Source of the DNA: Viridibacillus arvi
GTDB taxonomy: Bacteria; Bacillota; Bacilli; Bacillales_A; Planococcaceae
NCBI RefSeq assembly: GCF_001274945.1
Contig: NZ_LILB01000005.1
Span: 1,160,312 to 1,224,311, forward strand
Direction of reading: 5' to 3'
Length of the DNA stretch: 64,000 nt
The notes under the pieces were generated by a model, which was not told the DNA's origin, searched no databases, and was given only the letters and a program-made list of their open reading frames with translations. Made by a program: the position numbers and the translations under genes. Shown piece after piece: positions 35,820 through 44,558 of this stretch; the stretch's first letter is position 1; each line of letters starts with the position of its first letter.

Positions 35820-36956
35820 CTATCTTTTCTTCCCTAAACCTAAAAGTACTAGTGTTTGATTAACAAGCGATTTATTAAATTGTTCTCCGTAACTGCAAAA
35901 TCCACCTAAGTTAGGCAATTTCTCAAGTTCTCGATTTAATTCTGGGAATATACCGTGACTTTGAAATTGTAGTTTTCTTAGAATGCAGTTAAAGGCTAAT
36001 ACGCCCTCTAATTCAGTAAACTCGGACTTGAAAGTATGTAATGTTTGTTGTAAAGTTTCAACTGGGTTTTTTGGTTCTAAAATCTCAACAATCGAATCTT
36101 GGAAAACTTGGCAATAAAATTGGATCGTTCCATTCGGTAGTATTTGGAATGGTGATGCAATAAAAATTTCATTGTTAAATCTCCTGCCAAGTGGGTTTGT
36201 CATAAAATATTGATCTAATTCGTTTTCTTTTACGCCTAATCGATTTGCGTAAATTGTCGTTGCCTTTTTTCCATCTAACTCATAGACAATACGTTGCTCA
36301 GTATCAGCTTTAGTAATTTTCATCGATTTACCTGTACTAGTGAAAATGTTCTCTTTTAGCATGACAAAATCTACAGTTGGTTTCATAAAGATGACTACGC
36401 CACCTTTACTTGATACTTCTCCGTTTAAGCTAACGAAGGTTTCAATGAATTTTGCATCATCTCCAGCAGTTGCGCCAAATACAGGGAACCCCTCATGTGG
36501 GAAGATTGAATTGACGATTGATAGCATCTTTTCTTCTGCAGCAATTAATCCATTCGGAAATACTAATACTAGCCCTTCTTTTTCAAGTGTTTGGCTGTTA
36601 AGATTAATACCTATGTGTTTTGCTGCGGAAATTAAATCATTACGAGAGAATACAGGGTATTTCGAAATATCATTCATCAAAACCGTACTTATTTGTCCAA
36701 TACTTTTTGCAAAGCTCATTGCTACTAGACCATTTTCTAAGAAGCCAGATGGCCCAATTTCGCCTGTCGTCGTTAAGCCAACAACTTCACTATTTGGATA
36801 TTGTGCATTAAATAGTGCTGTTACTTCTTGAAATGAATGTGTCGTGCTTGTGGAAAATAATAGTAATGAAGGTTCGGTATGTAGTTTACTTGTAACTTCT
36901 TTAACTGCCTCTACGGTATTTTTTTGCTTTGTAGAATTGGAGCGCATTAATTCCAT
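35820..36956 (-). CDS. FIST-domain sensory protein
   Basis: The 378-residue protein has an N-terminal FIST domain ([42 protein letters not shown], then [15 protein letters not shown]) and a FIST_C domain ([35 protein letters not shown]-like core [18 protein letters not shown]). FIST domains are thought to bind small ligands, perhaps amino acids, and are usually fused or linked to signalling modules. Here the output module is a separate soluble MCP 12 bases downstream. AGAGGTG precedes the ATG. No transmembrane segment is present. Confidence 0.88.
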   Translation of the reverse strand: MELMRSNSTKQKNTVEAVKEVTSKLHTEPSLLLFSTSTTHSFQEVTALFNAQYPNSEVVGLTTTGEIGPSGFLENGLVAMSFAKSIGQISTVLMNDISKYPVFSRNDLISAAKHIGINLNSQTLEKEGLVLVFPNGLIAAEEKMLSIVNSIFPHEGFPVFGATAGDDAKFIETFVSLNGEVSSKGGVVIFMKPTVDFVMLKENIFTSTGKSMKITKADTEQRIVYELDGKKATTIYANRLGVKENELDQYFMTNPLGRRFNNEIFIASPFQILPNGTIQFYCQVFQDSIVEILEPKNPVETLQQTLHTFKSEFTELEGVLAFNCILRKLQFQSHGIFPELNRELEKLPNLGGFCSYGEQFNKSLVNQTLVLLGLGKKR

Positions 36957-37164
36957 AGTAACACCTCTAGTTTATCTTGATAGTTAGTTTGAATCTCTTT
37001 TGATTATTCAAAATGGTTCTTTTTTACAATCTATTATAGCATGTACAAGGATAATTTAATTACTTATTTTCCCTTTTATATTTTTTTAAAACTCAAGAAA
37101 ATTTGGGTGATTAGCTTTGATAGGCTATAATATATAAATAATTTAATTGTTGGAGAGGTTTTAC

Positions 37165-38301
37165 ATGAAAAAATTTATATATGTCATTGTGTTCTTTTCG
37201 TTCTTCGATTTGTTTACACAACTACCTGTCATGAGTACATTTGCTGAATCGCTTGGAGCATCGGCCTTTATAACAGGCTTGGCGGTTGGTATGTATTCAT
37301 TGTCTAATACATTTGGTAACATCATTTCAGGGTTTTTAACGGATCGCAGAGGCCCATATAAAATCTTGATAGCGGGATTATTCACTACTGGTCTAGCTTT
37401 GTTGCTTTATACGTTCGCCGATGCACCGATTATGCTCTTAGTTGTTCGCTTTATCCACGGTTTAGTAGCGGGTTTAATCGTTCCAGCAGCATTTACTTTT
37501 TTAGCAAATGAAACTGAACAAGAAAAACGTGGTAAGAGTAGTGCTATATCAGGCGCATTTGTAGGAATTGCTGCTATTACTGGCCCTGCATTTAGTGGTA
37601 TTTTAGCTAGTCGGACAAGCGTACCATTTGTTTTTAACATTACGGCTGCCTTCATGCTAGTGCTCGCTTTTTTATCCATCTTTATCTTAAAATCAACTCA
37701 AATAAAAAAAGATTCATCTACTAGTGTACACGTTCCTATTCGGACGTTCTTCAAAAATGCAGGCACACTTAAAGCCTTTATAGGCGCATTTTTCCTTATG
37801 TTTTCTCAAGGAGCTATCGCTTATTTATTACCTTTAAAGGTACAAGAATTAGGTTTTGATTCACGTTTGAGCGGAACTTTAATGAGTACATTTGGCATTG
37901 TTGCTGTTCTTGTATTCTTACTACCGACTAATAGAATTTTCGATAGAGTCAAGCCTATCAAAACATTAGCACTTGGTATTGGATTGATGGGGTTAAGTCA
38001 ACTATTAATTAGCCAGGCAGATTCAAGTACATTACTTTATATGGCAATGTCTTGCTATGGATTTGGATTCGCTTTCTTATTCCCTTCTTTAAATTCGTTA
38101 CTGATTGATTCAACAACTGTTGAGGTACGAGGCAAGGCTTATGGTTACTTCTACGCATTCTTCTCATTAGGCGTAGTTGCTGGGTCTTCAATTTTAGGTT
38201 GGTTGTCACTTGGCATCACAGGAGGATTTATCTTTACTGGAATATTGCTACTATGCTTTGCTTGTATAACATTAATAAATAGAAAAACAGTCACATCTTA
38301 A
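37165..38301 (+). CDS. MFS transporter
   Basis: ATG 37165 follows GGAGAGG; the TTG at 37147 has no site. The 378-residue product has twelve hydrophobic segments and the MFS loop-2 motif GFLTDRRGPYK, with a second related motif (NRIFDRVKP) in the C-terminal half. The closest general type is drug- or sugar-efflux DHA1 permeases; substrate cannot be read. It stands alone between a divergent operon and a convergent one. Confidence 0.88.
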   Translation: MKKFIYVIVFFSFFDLFTQLPVMSTFAESLGASAFITGLAVGMYSLSNTFGNIISGFLTDRRGPYKILIAGLFTTGLALLLYTFADAPIMLLVVRFIHGLVAGLIVPAAFTFLANETEQEKRGKSSAISGAFVGIAAITGPAFSGILASRTSVPFVFNITAAFMLVLAFLSIFILKSTQIKKDSSTSVHVPIRTFFKNAGTLKAFIGAFFLMFSQGAIAYLLPLKVQELGFDSRLSGTLMSTFGIVAVLVFLLPTNRIFDRVKPIKTLALGIGLMGLSQLLISQADSSTLLYMAMSCYGFGFAFLFPSLNSLLIDSTTVEVRGKAYGYFYAFFSLGVVAGSSILGWLSLGITGGFIFTGILLLCFACITLINRKTVTS

Positions 38302-38307
38302 AGTTCA

Positions 38308-38338
38308 GCCAGAGATTTAAATATCTCTGGCTTTTTTT
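38308..38338 (+). terminator. Terminator after the MFS gene
   Basis: GCCAGAGATTT and AAATATCTCTGGC, then seven T. Confidence 0.9.
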
Positions 38339-38380
38339 GTGGAAGTTGTTGCTGAATTTCTTATTAATCTCAATATCAGA

Positions 38381-38412
38381 AAATCCCCTTTGCCGAAAGA
38401 CAAAGGGGATTT
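38381..38412 (-). terminator. Terminator after the thi transport operon
   Basis: AATCCCCTTTG and CAAAGGGGATT enclose eight bases; the minus strand then runs TTCTGA, a short T tract. Confidence 0.75.
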
Positions 38413-38440
38413 CATCTTGATTAAGTCAAAAAGATGGACT

Positions 38441-39217
38441 TTAACACTTCAACCGGTAAAATTTCTGTGTATTTTCATATAGCTTAGTAGAAACTTCTTC
38501 ATATAATAACTGCTTAATAGCTGCGATCTTCTCAATAGATGCTCTGATCATGATTGGATGCGTCATCTTACCAGAGAAAGTCCCTTTAAACGGCCATGGT
38601 CCATCTGTTTCTACCATCATTTGCTCTAATGGATATTGCTTTACGAGCTGCTGAATTTCTTTTTCATACAATACATCAGGAGTTACGGAGATGAAATATC
38701 CATTTGCAATCATTCTTTTAACTACTTGTGTATCGCCTTTAAACCAATGAAAATGTGCAGCTGTCACATTATATTTTTCTAATAAATCACAAACAATGTG
38801 AGCATCTTCATATACTGCATGCAAAATAATTGGCTTATCCATTTCTGCTGCAAGTGCGATGAACTTTTCAAGTAAGTCGATATAGGGTTGGTATAGGGGC
38901 GCTTTTTCTTGTTTCAAATAATAAGGGAGCCCCACTTCTCCTATTGCAACCATCTCATCTCTATGTGCTCTTATCCATTCAAACAATTGAGCTTGCTCAC
39001 TTTCCCCCAACAGTACTTGTTCTGGATGAAAGCCAAATGCAGGTAGGATGCGCTTATCATTTTGAGCTAATTTTAAATTGACCTTACTTGATGCTAAGTG
39101 AGTAGAAACTGCGATTAAATGGGTCACATTAAATTGAGCCATTTCTTTTAAAATCATCTTTTGTTGTTCATCATTGTATTGATCGAAATGGATATGAGCA
39201 TCAATCATCAACTTCAC
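38441..39217 (-). CDS. TatD family metal-dependent hydrolase
   Basis: The 258-residue TIM-barrel protein has the TatD metal ligands: DAHIHFD near the start, E in AIGEVGLPYY, H in IILHAVYED, H in AAHFHWFKG and the terminal D in MVETDGPWPF. TatD proteins act as metal-dependent (deoxyribo)nucleases or phosphoesterases. Its GTG overlaps the ABC ATPase stop by four bases, so it is translationally coupled to the thiamine-type transporter. A metal hydrolase at the end of such an operon may act on a pyrimidine or thiamine breakdown product; that is inference. Confidence 0.85.
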   Translation of the reverse strand: MKLMIDAHIHFDQYNDEQQKMILKEMAQFNVTHLIAVSTHLASSKVNLKLAQNDKRILPAFGFHPEQVLLGESEQAQLFEWIRAHRDEMVAIGEVGLPYYLKQEKAPLYQPYIDLLEKFIALAAEMDKPIILHAVYEDAHIVCDLLEKYNVTAAHFHWFKGDTQVVKRMIANGYFISVTPDVLYEKEIQQLVKQYPLEQMMVETDGPWPFKGTFSGKMTHPIMIRASIEKIAAIKQLLYEEVSTKLYENTQKFYRLKC

Positions 39218-39960
39218 TCACCTACCTCAATTTCATCCTTCAACAGATTGAATAGTTTTTGTTTGAGCTGGAAGAATTCATTTGTATTTAAGAGACTTTC
39301 CTCTCTCGGTCTTGCAAAGGGTACTTTTATCTCTTCTTTTATAGTAGCAGGGCGCTTCGTTAGTATATAGATTCGATCTGCTAAAAAGATTGCCTCTTCA
39401 ATACTATGCGTGACGAATAGTATTGATTTTCGATTTTCTTCCCATACAGATAGAAGCCATTTTTGCATTTCAATTCTTGTAAATTCGTCTAACGCTGAAA
39501 ATGGCTCATCAAGGCATAATAAATTTTGTTTACTGAGTAACGCTCTTATAAAGGCTACGCGTTGCTTCATGCCACCTGATAATTCAATTGGGTAGGATTT
39601 TTCAAAGTCTCGTAACCCTACTTTTTCTAGCCATTCACTTGCTTCTTCATAATTTGGTTTACCTGATAATTCTTGCATCAGTACGACATTTTCAATGACG
39701 GTTCTCCACGGGAAAAGAGATGGTTGCTGAGGCATATAGCCGATTAACCCTTTTTGTCCGTGAATGATTTTGTCATTCAAAGAAATAGTACCTTCATCTG
39801 GCGTAGCCATTCCGCCTATTAAATTAAAAATGGTGCTCTTGCCACTCCCTGAAGGTCCGAGTAATGCAACAAATTCTCCATCTTCTACATGTATCGAAAT
39901 ATCATGTAAAACCTGTGTTGTACCAAAGGATTTTTCTATATGATTCATTTTAAGCAACAT
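39214..39960 (-). CDS. ABC transporter ATPase, thiamine-precursor type (ThiZ-like)
   Basis: ATG 39958-39960 with GAGAGG eight bases upstream gives 248 residues. Walker A GPSGSGKST, Q-loop (MPQQPSLFPWR), signature LSGGMKQR, Walker B LLCLDEPFSALD and the switch His (FVTHSIEEAIFLADRI) are intact. It belongs to the nitrate/taurine/HMP importer group. It powers uptake with the permease upstream and the binding protein at 41022. The TPP riboswitch before the operon identifies the cargo as a thiamine precursor or related pyrimidine. Confidence 0.9.
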   Translation of the reverse strand: MLLKMNHIEKSFGTTQVLHDISIHVEDGEFVALLGPSGSGKSTIFNLIGGMATPDEGTISLNDKIIHGQKGLIGYMPQQPSLFPWRTVIENVVLMQELSGKPNYEEASEWLEKVGLRDFEKSYPIELSGGMKQRVAFIRALLSKQNLLCLDEPFSALDEFTRIEMQKWLLSVWEENRKSILFVTHSIEEAIFLADRIYILTKRPATIKEEIKVPFARPREESLLNTNEFFQLKQKLFNLLKDEIEVGE

Positions 39961-39965
39961 TGTAT

Positions 39966-40718
39966 TCACCTCTCCAGTTTGCCTTTAATTACTATTCTTT
40001 CGACCAAACGTAGCAAACCAAATACGATGACACTTAATAGCATGATGGTGAAAATAGCAACAAACACACGATCTGTACGGAACGAGGATTGAGATAATGT
40101 CATGTATACACCAATGCCTTTTTTCGCACCTAGCCATTCAGAAATGACTGCCCCCATGACACTATAAGTCGCAGAGATTTTCAAGCCCGAAAATAAGGAT
40201 GGAAGTGAATGCGGCAATTCTAGTTTCCAAAATAATTGGCTTTTTGATGCCCCCGCCATTTCCATATAGTATTTGAGCTCAGGTGCGGTATTTTTAAAAC
40301 CATCTAATGCTGCTACAACAATTGGGAAAAAGCAGACTAAACCGATAATGATCAGTTTTGGTAATAAGCCAAAACCGAACCAAATAATTAGAAGCGGCGC
40401 TAAAACAATGATTGGAATATTTTGCGATAGAATAAGTAACGGATAAACAAGTTTCTGCACTTTCGGCATCATATGGAGGGAGACCGCTATGATAAATCCT
40501 ACGAGACTTCCAATTGTCAGTCCTAATATTGCCAACTGAGTTGTTGATAAAATATCTGTTGAAAAAGTAGGAATTGCTTTGATAGCTTCAGAAAAGATAA
40601 CTGTAGGAGCCGGTAGTAACCAACCCGGAACTTCTTTTAAACGAACAATCAATTCCCAACAACATAAAATGAAAAGGAGCAGAAAAATCGCTCCTCCTTT
40701 TTCACGTATCCATTTCAT
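39966..40718 (-). CDS. ABC transporter permease (ThiX-like)
   Basis: The 250-residue protein has six hydrophobic segments and the EAA-type loop (EMAGASKSQLFWKLELPHSLPSLFSGLKIS) that contacts the ATPase. It belongs to the SsuC/TauC/ThiX permease group. Its ATG overlaps the stop of the thiamine-binding gene (TAATG), and its stop is six bases before the ATPase start, so the operon is tightly coupled. A homodimer is expected because no second permease gene is present. Confidence 0.9.
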   Translation of the reverse strand: MKWIREKGGAIFLLLFILCCWELIVRLKEVPGWLLPAPTVIFSEAIKAIPTFSTDILSTTQLAILGLTIGSLVGFIIAVSLHMMPKVQKLVYPLLILSQNIPIIVLAPLLIIWFGFGLLPKLIIIGLVCFFPIVVAALDGFKNTAPELKYYMEMAGASKSQLFWKLELPHSLPSLFSGLKISATYSVMGAVISEWLGAKKGIGVYMTLSQSSFRTDRVFVAIFTIMLLSVIVFGLLRLVERIVIKGKLER

Positions 40719-41008
40719 TATCTGTATTTCTCCGTTAATGTACTTAGTTCTATACCAGATGGTTGGTAAAGTATTTTCACCTGAGTAATGACGTTTACGC
40801 TACCTAGTTCAATCATCTTTTCATTCATCACACGGATGATGTCAAGCAGTTCAGAAAGTTCACCTTCCATTGTTGTTTCAAGTGGATGGACTTCATACTT
40901 CACACCAGCATCGTCGATAATTTTGATAGCTGCATCTACAAAAGGAATAACATCCTCGTAAGTTTTTGTTTTCGGAATAATTTGTACACTGATTAATGAA
41001 TTAGCCAT
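40718..41008 (-). CDS. Thiamine-binding protein (YkoF/MTH1187 fold)
   Basis: ATG 41006-41008 has AAGGAGG upstream, giving 96 residues. The sequence SLISVQIIPKTKTYEDVIPFVDAAIKII...GVKYEVHPLETTMEGELSELLDIIRVMNEKMIELGSVNVITQVKIL fits the ferredoxin-like MTH1187/YkoF family, which binds thiamine or related cations. In B. subtilis YkoF is encoded with the ykoEDC transporter; here the same fold accompanies a ThiXYZ-type system. It probably buffers or delivers the pyrimidine or thiamine inside the cell. Confidence 0.85.
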   Translation of the reverse strand: MANSLISVQIIPKTKTYEDVIPFVDAAIKIIDDAGVKYEVHPLETTMEGELSELLDIIRVMNEKMIELGSVNVITQVKILYQPSGIELSTLTEKYR

Positions 41009-41021
41009 TTCTTTCTCCTCC

Positions 41022-42014
41022 TTATTGTGGTAAAAATTCGTTTGTGAACGCATTTTCAGGATCGAATTTACCTTCTAATACGTTATTGTCACTCATCCAA
41101 TTTGCATAGTTTTCCCAAACTTCAAGTTTCTGCTCTCCCCATTGCTTTGCATCATCTTGATATTTGTCAGCTAGCCATTGTTGGCTTTTCTTAACTAACT
41201 CTGCATCTAATTCTGGAGCAGCTTTTAGTAAAATATCTGCAGCAGCTTCTGGATCTTTTATAGCAAATTCATATCCTTGTGAAGTTGCTTTAGTGAATGC
41301 TTTCACTGTATCTGGATTACTTTGGATCATTTTTTCGTTAGTTGTAAGAACTGGTGTATAGTAATCTAGTTTGTCACTATAGTCTGTTAAATAGAGCATA
41401 TTTATTTTTTCTCCACGCAGTTCCGCTTCGACACCTGTCCATGCATAGTAAATCCATGCAAAATCTACATCTTTTTTGACCATTGTAAAGAAGTCTGCAT
41501 CTCCGGCATTGATAATGTCTAGCTTCTTATTATCGGCATTTTCAATTTTCATAAGAGAATCCAGCACAGCTTTTTCGATTGGAGAACCCCAACCACCATA
41601 AGTCTTACCTTCGAAATCTTTTGGTGATTTAATATTTTTGTCTATTGGGGATGCAAAGCCCGATGTATTGTGTTGAATAATCGCTGCGATTGACACAAGT
41701 GGAACTCCTTGAACTCTTGCTTGTGTAATCGATTCTTGCGCTGTAATACCAAATTCGGCTTTTCCTGAAGCTACTAGTTGATCTGCTCCTGTTTCACCTG
41801 GTTGAATGATTTCTACATCCAAGCCTTGCTCTTTAAAAAAACCTTGTTCTTTCGCTACATATAAACCAGTATGATTTGTATTTGGCGTCCAATCTAAAAC
41901 GACGGTTACTTTTTTTAATCCGTTTTTTGAGTCATTGTCATTTCCTTTTGACTCATTTGATTGGCAACCTACTAAAGCGAATAATGCTACAAGCAGCAGC
42001 ATACATTTTTTCAT
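41022..42014 (-). CDS. Substrate-binding lipoprotein, NMT1/THI5-like (ThiY)
   Basis: ATG 42012-42014 follows GGAGG and gives 330 residues. The lipobox is LVALFALVGC. The mature protein is an NMT1/THI5-like periplasmic-binding fold (VVLDWTPNTNHTGLYVAKEQGFFKEQGLDVEIIQPGETGADQLVASGKAEFGI), where the DWTPNTNH/GLYVA pattern is typical of ThiY, the receptor for formylaminopyrimidine/HMP. It is the first gene after the TPP riboswitch, followed by thiamine-binding, permease, ATPase and TatD genes. Confidence 0.92.
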   Translation of the reverse strand: MKKCMLLLVALFALVGCQSNESKGNDNDSKNGLKKVTVVLDWTPNTNHTGLYVAKEQGFFKEQGLDVEIIQPGETGADQLVASGKAEFGITAQESITQARVQGVPLVSIAAIIQHNTSGFASPIDKNIKSPKDFEGKTYGGWGSPIEKAVLDSLMKIENADNKKLDIINAGDADFFTMVKKDVDFAWIYYAWTGVEAELRGEKINMLYLTDYSDKLDYYTPVLTTNEKMIQSNPDTVKAFTKATSQGYEFAIKDPEAAADILLKAAPELDAELVKKSQQWLADKYQDDAKQWGEQKLEVWENYANWMSDNNVLEGKFDPENAFTNEFLPQ

Positions 42015-42055
42015 TTCCCTTGCCTCCATCTATATTATTTTGACAAGTTCCATGC

Positions 42056-42090
42056 AAAAAGAAAAACGCCCGGAACTATTCCGGACGTTA
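42056..42090 (-). terminator. Riboswitch-controlled leader terminator of the thi operon
   Basis: On the minus strand AACGTCCGGAA and TTCCGGGCGTT form a stem followed by TTTCTTTTTG, between the TPP aptamer and the first gene. Confidence 0.8.
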
Positions 42091-42124
42091 ACATACACTC
42101 TAAAATTCAATGATACTCGAGATT

Positions 42125-42221
42125 TTAGCTGATGTTCCCTCCGCTGGTGTTAACCAGATCAGGTTCTAAGGGTCAGCATCTATCGGATACATTCTCAGCT
42201 GGCAACACCAGCCCCCCCACA
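42125..42221 (-). promoter_or_regulatory. TPP (thiamine pyrophosphate) riboswitch
   Basis: Read on the minus strand it has the thi-box core: GCTGGTGTTGCC, then CTGAGA (42193-42198), ACCCTTAGAACCTGATCTGG, and TTAACACCAGCGGAGGGA. All conserved aptamer segments are in order. It precedes a terminator hairpin, so thiamine pyrophosphate should switch the operon off. A run of seven C (42212-42218) at its base is unusual. Confidence 0.95.
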
Positions 42222-42321
42222 TTCTTGCACATATGAACTTTTCTCATCTATTATATCAAAAAAACAAAAGATTCCAATATTTATTTGGAAATGATTGTTT
42301 TTGGGTTTTTATGAGTTGGTG

Positions 42322-42456
42322 TTTTATTGCTCTGTCTTGGGAGTTTATTGTGCTAACTCTGGTGTTTGTTGCTCTAACTCCGGCGTTTGTTGCGCTAAAT
42401 CTGGTGTTTGTTGCGCTAATTCCACTGTTTGTTATTTAGCAGAATATTCACGTCCT
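42322..42456 (+). repeat. 21-bp repeat element, copy 2 (five units plus tail)
   Basis: Units at 42322, 42343, 42364, 42385 and 42406, then the 30-base tail 42427-42456, which is identical to that of copy 1. The first unit is degenerate. It lies upstream of the TPP leader and downstream of the minus-strand FG-GAP-like gene. No terminator is seen for that gene in this gap. Confidence 0.9.
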
Positions 42457-42484
42457 AAACACCCTCTAATTACTAACTCATAGA

Positions 42485-43948
42485 TTATTTCACTGGTAAA
42501 TCTTCACCGAAAATTGATACGGTTTGGCGGTCTGGAACAAATTTTTGTCCATTCCATTTCAATATTGTTTCTACATAACCTAATCCATCTGCATGATATC
42601 TACCGGCGATTTCTTGGTACGCCAAAAATTCGTAGTTGCCGTCCCTTGCGTAATCAATAGGATAGAATCCGCTAATTGGATCCACCCACCCTTGAATTGG
42701 TGCTTTAAGTGTGCCGTCTATATTATAAATTTCAGATAAATATTCTTTTCCTTTATATGTTAGATCTAAGATATATTTTTTCGCTGGATAGGAGCTAGTA
42801 ACACTAACTTTATAATTATCCAAATAATTAACTTCATATTTTGAAAGTTCATTATAGGCATCTGAGTCAAATACTTGGCGCATTTCCCCGTTCATATATG
42901 TAAATATATATGCGAATATGATGCCGCCACTTCCACCTGAATCTATGACAACCAAAATATCTTCTACACCATTTCCTGTATAATCCCCGAGCGATATGGT
43001 GGGGTTATATCCTGCATTTTCTTTTAACGGGATTTGTTCATAAAAATTTGTTTTTTCATTAAAAACAACTAAGGTAATATTTTTTAAATATGGACTTCCT
43101 TCTGTTTTCTCAGCAGTTAGAAGAACTGTATCAATTAAGCCATCTCCTGTAACATCACCTCTTTTTTTATCGATGACGATTTGAGCGACCTCTTGATGCT
43201 GCTTCAACTTATTTAAAATTTGCCTTCTTTTTTCTAGTAGAGTTTCTTTAGATGGATATGGTGAATTAAACGACAACGTTTTATCTATTGAAATAAGTGC
43301 CTGTTCTAAATCTCCCGCCTTCATCTGAGCATCCGATAAATAGTACCAATAAAAAGGATAATCATTATTCTTCAATAGATTCTTATAGTATGCTTCTACT
43401 TTTTTGAAATAATATGGGTACACATCTTTTGCCTTTACAAGTCTCATGTCATTTATACGATAGACAGTTATTTTATAGGCATCACCCGTATCGTGAATCC
43501 AAATAGCTAGCTCGTATTTTCCGTCCGAATTTTGGGTACTCGGCATATCCTCTACTTGCAATTTACTATAGACCATATTATTCGTTGGTATATGAATAAA
43601 ACCTTTGTTTGTCCATTGCAGTAGGTCTAACTTCGACCATATACTCCCTATTTGCCAACCTACAATTAAAGTATTTATATTTTTGTTAACTAATGGCACA
43701 ACTTCTAAGTTCGTTATTCCATATCCGCTTCCTTTGATGTCTGCTATTGGAACCCATTCATTATGGTTATTTTTTAATATTTTAATATAATTTTGACCTT
43801 GATAGTTGTAGGCTCCGATTATCTCTTCTTTATGATCTCCATCTATATCTGCTAGCAGTATTGCCGGCTTTTTTTCCGGTTGTTGTAATTGTAAAATGGT
43901 TGCCGTTGAAGGTAAAAATCTCATCAGTACATCTGCATATTCTTTCAA
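42485..43948 (-). CDS. FG-GAP/VCBS-like protein with TPR-like segment
   Basis: TTG 43946-43948 (GTGGGG just upstream) is a tentative start; no signal peptide is visible from it. The 487-residue product has two beta-propeller-type blades with calcium-like loops (ILLADIDGDHKEEIIGAY, DVTGDGLIDTVLL, LGDYTGNGVEDILVV). Between them (about residues 200-260) is a helical TPR-like stretch (YWYYLSDAQMKAGDLEQALISIDKTL). The C-terminal ~100 residues describe a beta domain (EFLAYQEIAGRYHADGLGYVETILKWNGQKF). It is probably a surface-linked or forespore protein; function is unknown. Related proteins are frequent in Bacillales. Confidence 0.72.
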   Translation of the reverse strand: MKEYADVLMRFLPSTATILQLQQPEKKPAILLADIDGDHKEEIIGAYNYQGQNYIKILKNNHNEWVPIADIKGSGYGITNLEVVPLVNKNINTLIVGWQIGSIWSKLDLLQWTNKGFIHIPTNNMVYSKLQVEDMPSTQNSDGKYELAIWIHDTGDAYKITVYRINDMRLVKAKDVYPYYFKKVEAYYKNLLKNNDYPFYWYYLSDAQMKAGDLEQALISIDKTLSFNSPYPSKETLLEKRRQILNKLKQHQEVAQIVIDKKRGDVTGDGLIDTVLLTAEKTEGSPYLKNITLVVFNEKTNFYEQIPLKENAGYNPTISLGDYTGNGVEDILVVIDSGGSGGIIFAYIFTYMNGEMRQVFDSDAYNELSKYEVNYLDNYKVSVTSSYPAKKYILDLTYKGKEYLSEIYNIDGTLKAPIQGWVDPISGFYPIDYARDGNYEFLAYQEIAGRYHADGLGYVETILKWNGQKFVPDRQTVSIFGEDLPVK

Positions 43949-44046
43949 TATCTCCCCACCCTTCAATCAATTATATGCATGCTTCTGTTAGATAATTTGC
44001 ATCTCCTGAGCACTTCTAAAGTGTTTTTACCTCTGAGGCATAATAA

Positions 44047-44078
44047 TATCCCCTGACTCAATCGAATCAGGGGATGCT
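44047..44078 (-). terminator. Hairpin after the tryptophan-rich gene
   Basis: ATCCCCTGA and TCAGGGGAT pair across ten bases. The following minus-strand sequence is ATTATTATG, a poor T run, so activity is uncertain. Confidence 0.55.
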
Positions 44079-44135
44079 TGATAGTCGTATTAAATATATG
44101 TGAAATCTATGTGTGACTATACTCGTTCTAATTTA

Positions 44136-44375
44136 TTACCAACGGTGCCATGGATGCCATGTACCCCATTGATTCCATTGATTCCACGGTTGTTGCCATG
44201 GTTGTTGCCATGGTTGCCATTGATTCCATTGATTCCATTGCTGACCTGGAAACCAGTTTTGGCCGTGGTGCCAGTCGTTACCTTGGTGCCAATTGTTGCC
44301 TTGATTCCAATGCTGTCCCCGCCAAAAATTAGAACTTTCGCGTTGCCACTGTCCTCCATGAAAAGGTTGAACCAT
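44136..44375 (-). CDS. Tryptophan/glutamine/asparagine-rich 79-residue protein
   Basis: ATG 44373-44375 has AAGGAGTG seven bases upstream. Seventeen of 79 residues are Trp, spaced by Gln, Asn, Gly, His and Pro (QHWNQGNNWHQGNDWHHGQN; QWNQWNQWQPWQQPWQQPWN). No signal peptide, cysteine or known domain is present. An overlapping 94-residue frame on the same strand (44117-44401) is rich in Gly-Ile-Asn but lacks a site, so I reject it. The composition suggests a coat, matrix or adhesive protein; that is inference. Confidence 0.65.
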   Translation of the reverse strand: MVQPFHGGQWQRESSNFWRGQHWNQGNNWHQGNDWHHGQNWFPGQQWNQWNQWQPWQQPWQQPWNQWNQWGTWHPWHRW

Positions 44376-44509
44376 TCAATTTCACTCCTTTTTCTTTTCA
44401 TTCTTTGTAGGATATGTATGAGACTATAAAATGGTCCAAAATAGTGATTAAAAAACAGTGTTTCTCATAAATTCCTTTGCTAAAGCATATGCATTTTCCG
44501 TTTAGATGT

Positions 44510-44546
44510 TAGAAACCCCCTTCTCAAAAGAGATAGGGGGTTCATT
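44510..44546 (-). terminator. Terminator after the protease gene
   Basis: On the minus strand GAACCCCCTATCTC and GAGAAGGGGGTTTC pair around TTTT. Few T follow. Confidence 0.65.
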
Positions 44547-44558
44547 ACTTAATAGCGT

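Noticed and set aside
44117-44401. 94-residue Gly/Ile/Asn-rich protein
   Set aside because: It overlaps the 79-residue Trp-rich frame, which alone has a well-placed AAGGAGTG.
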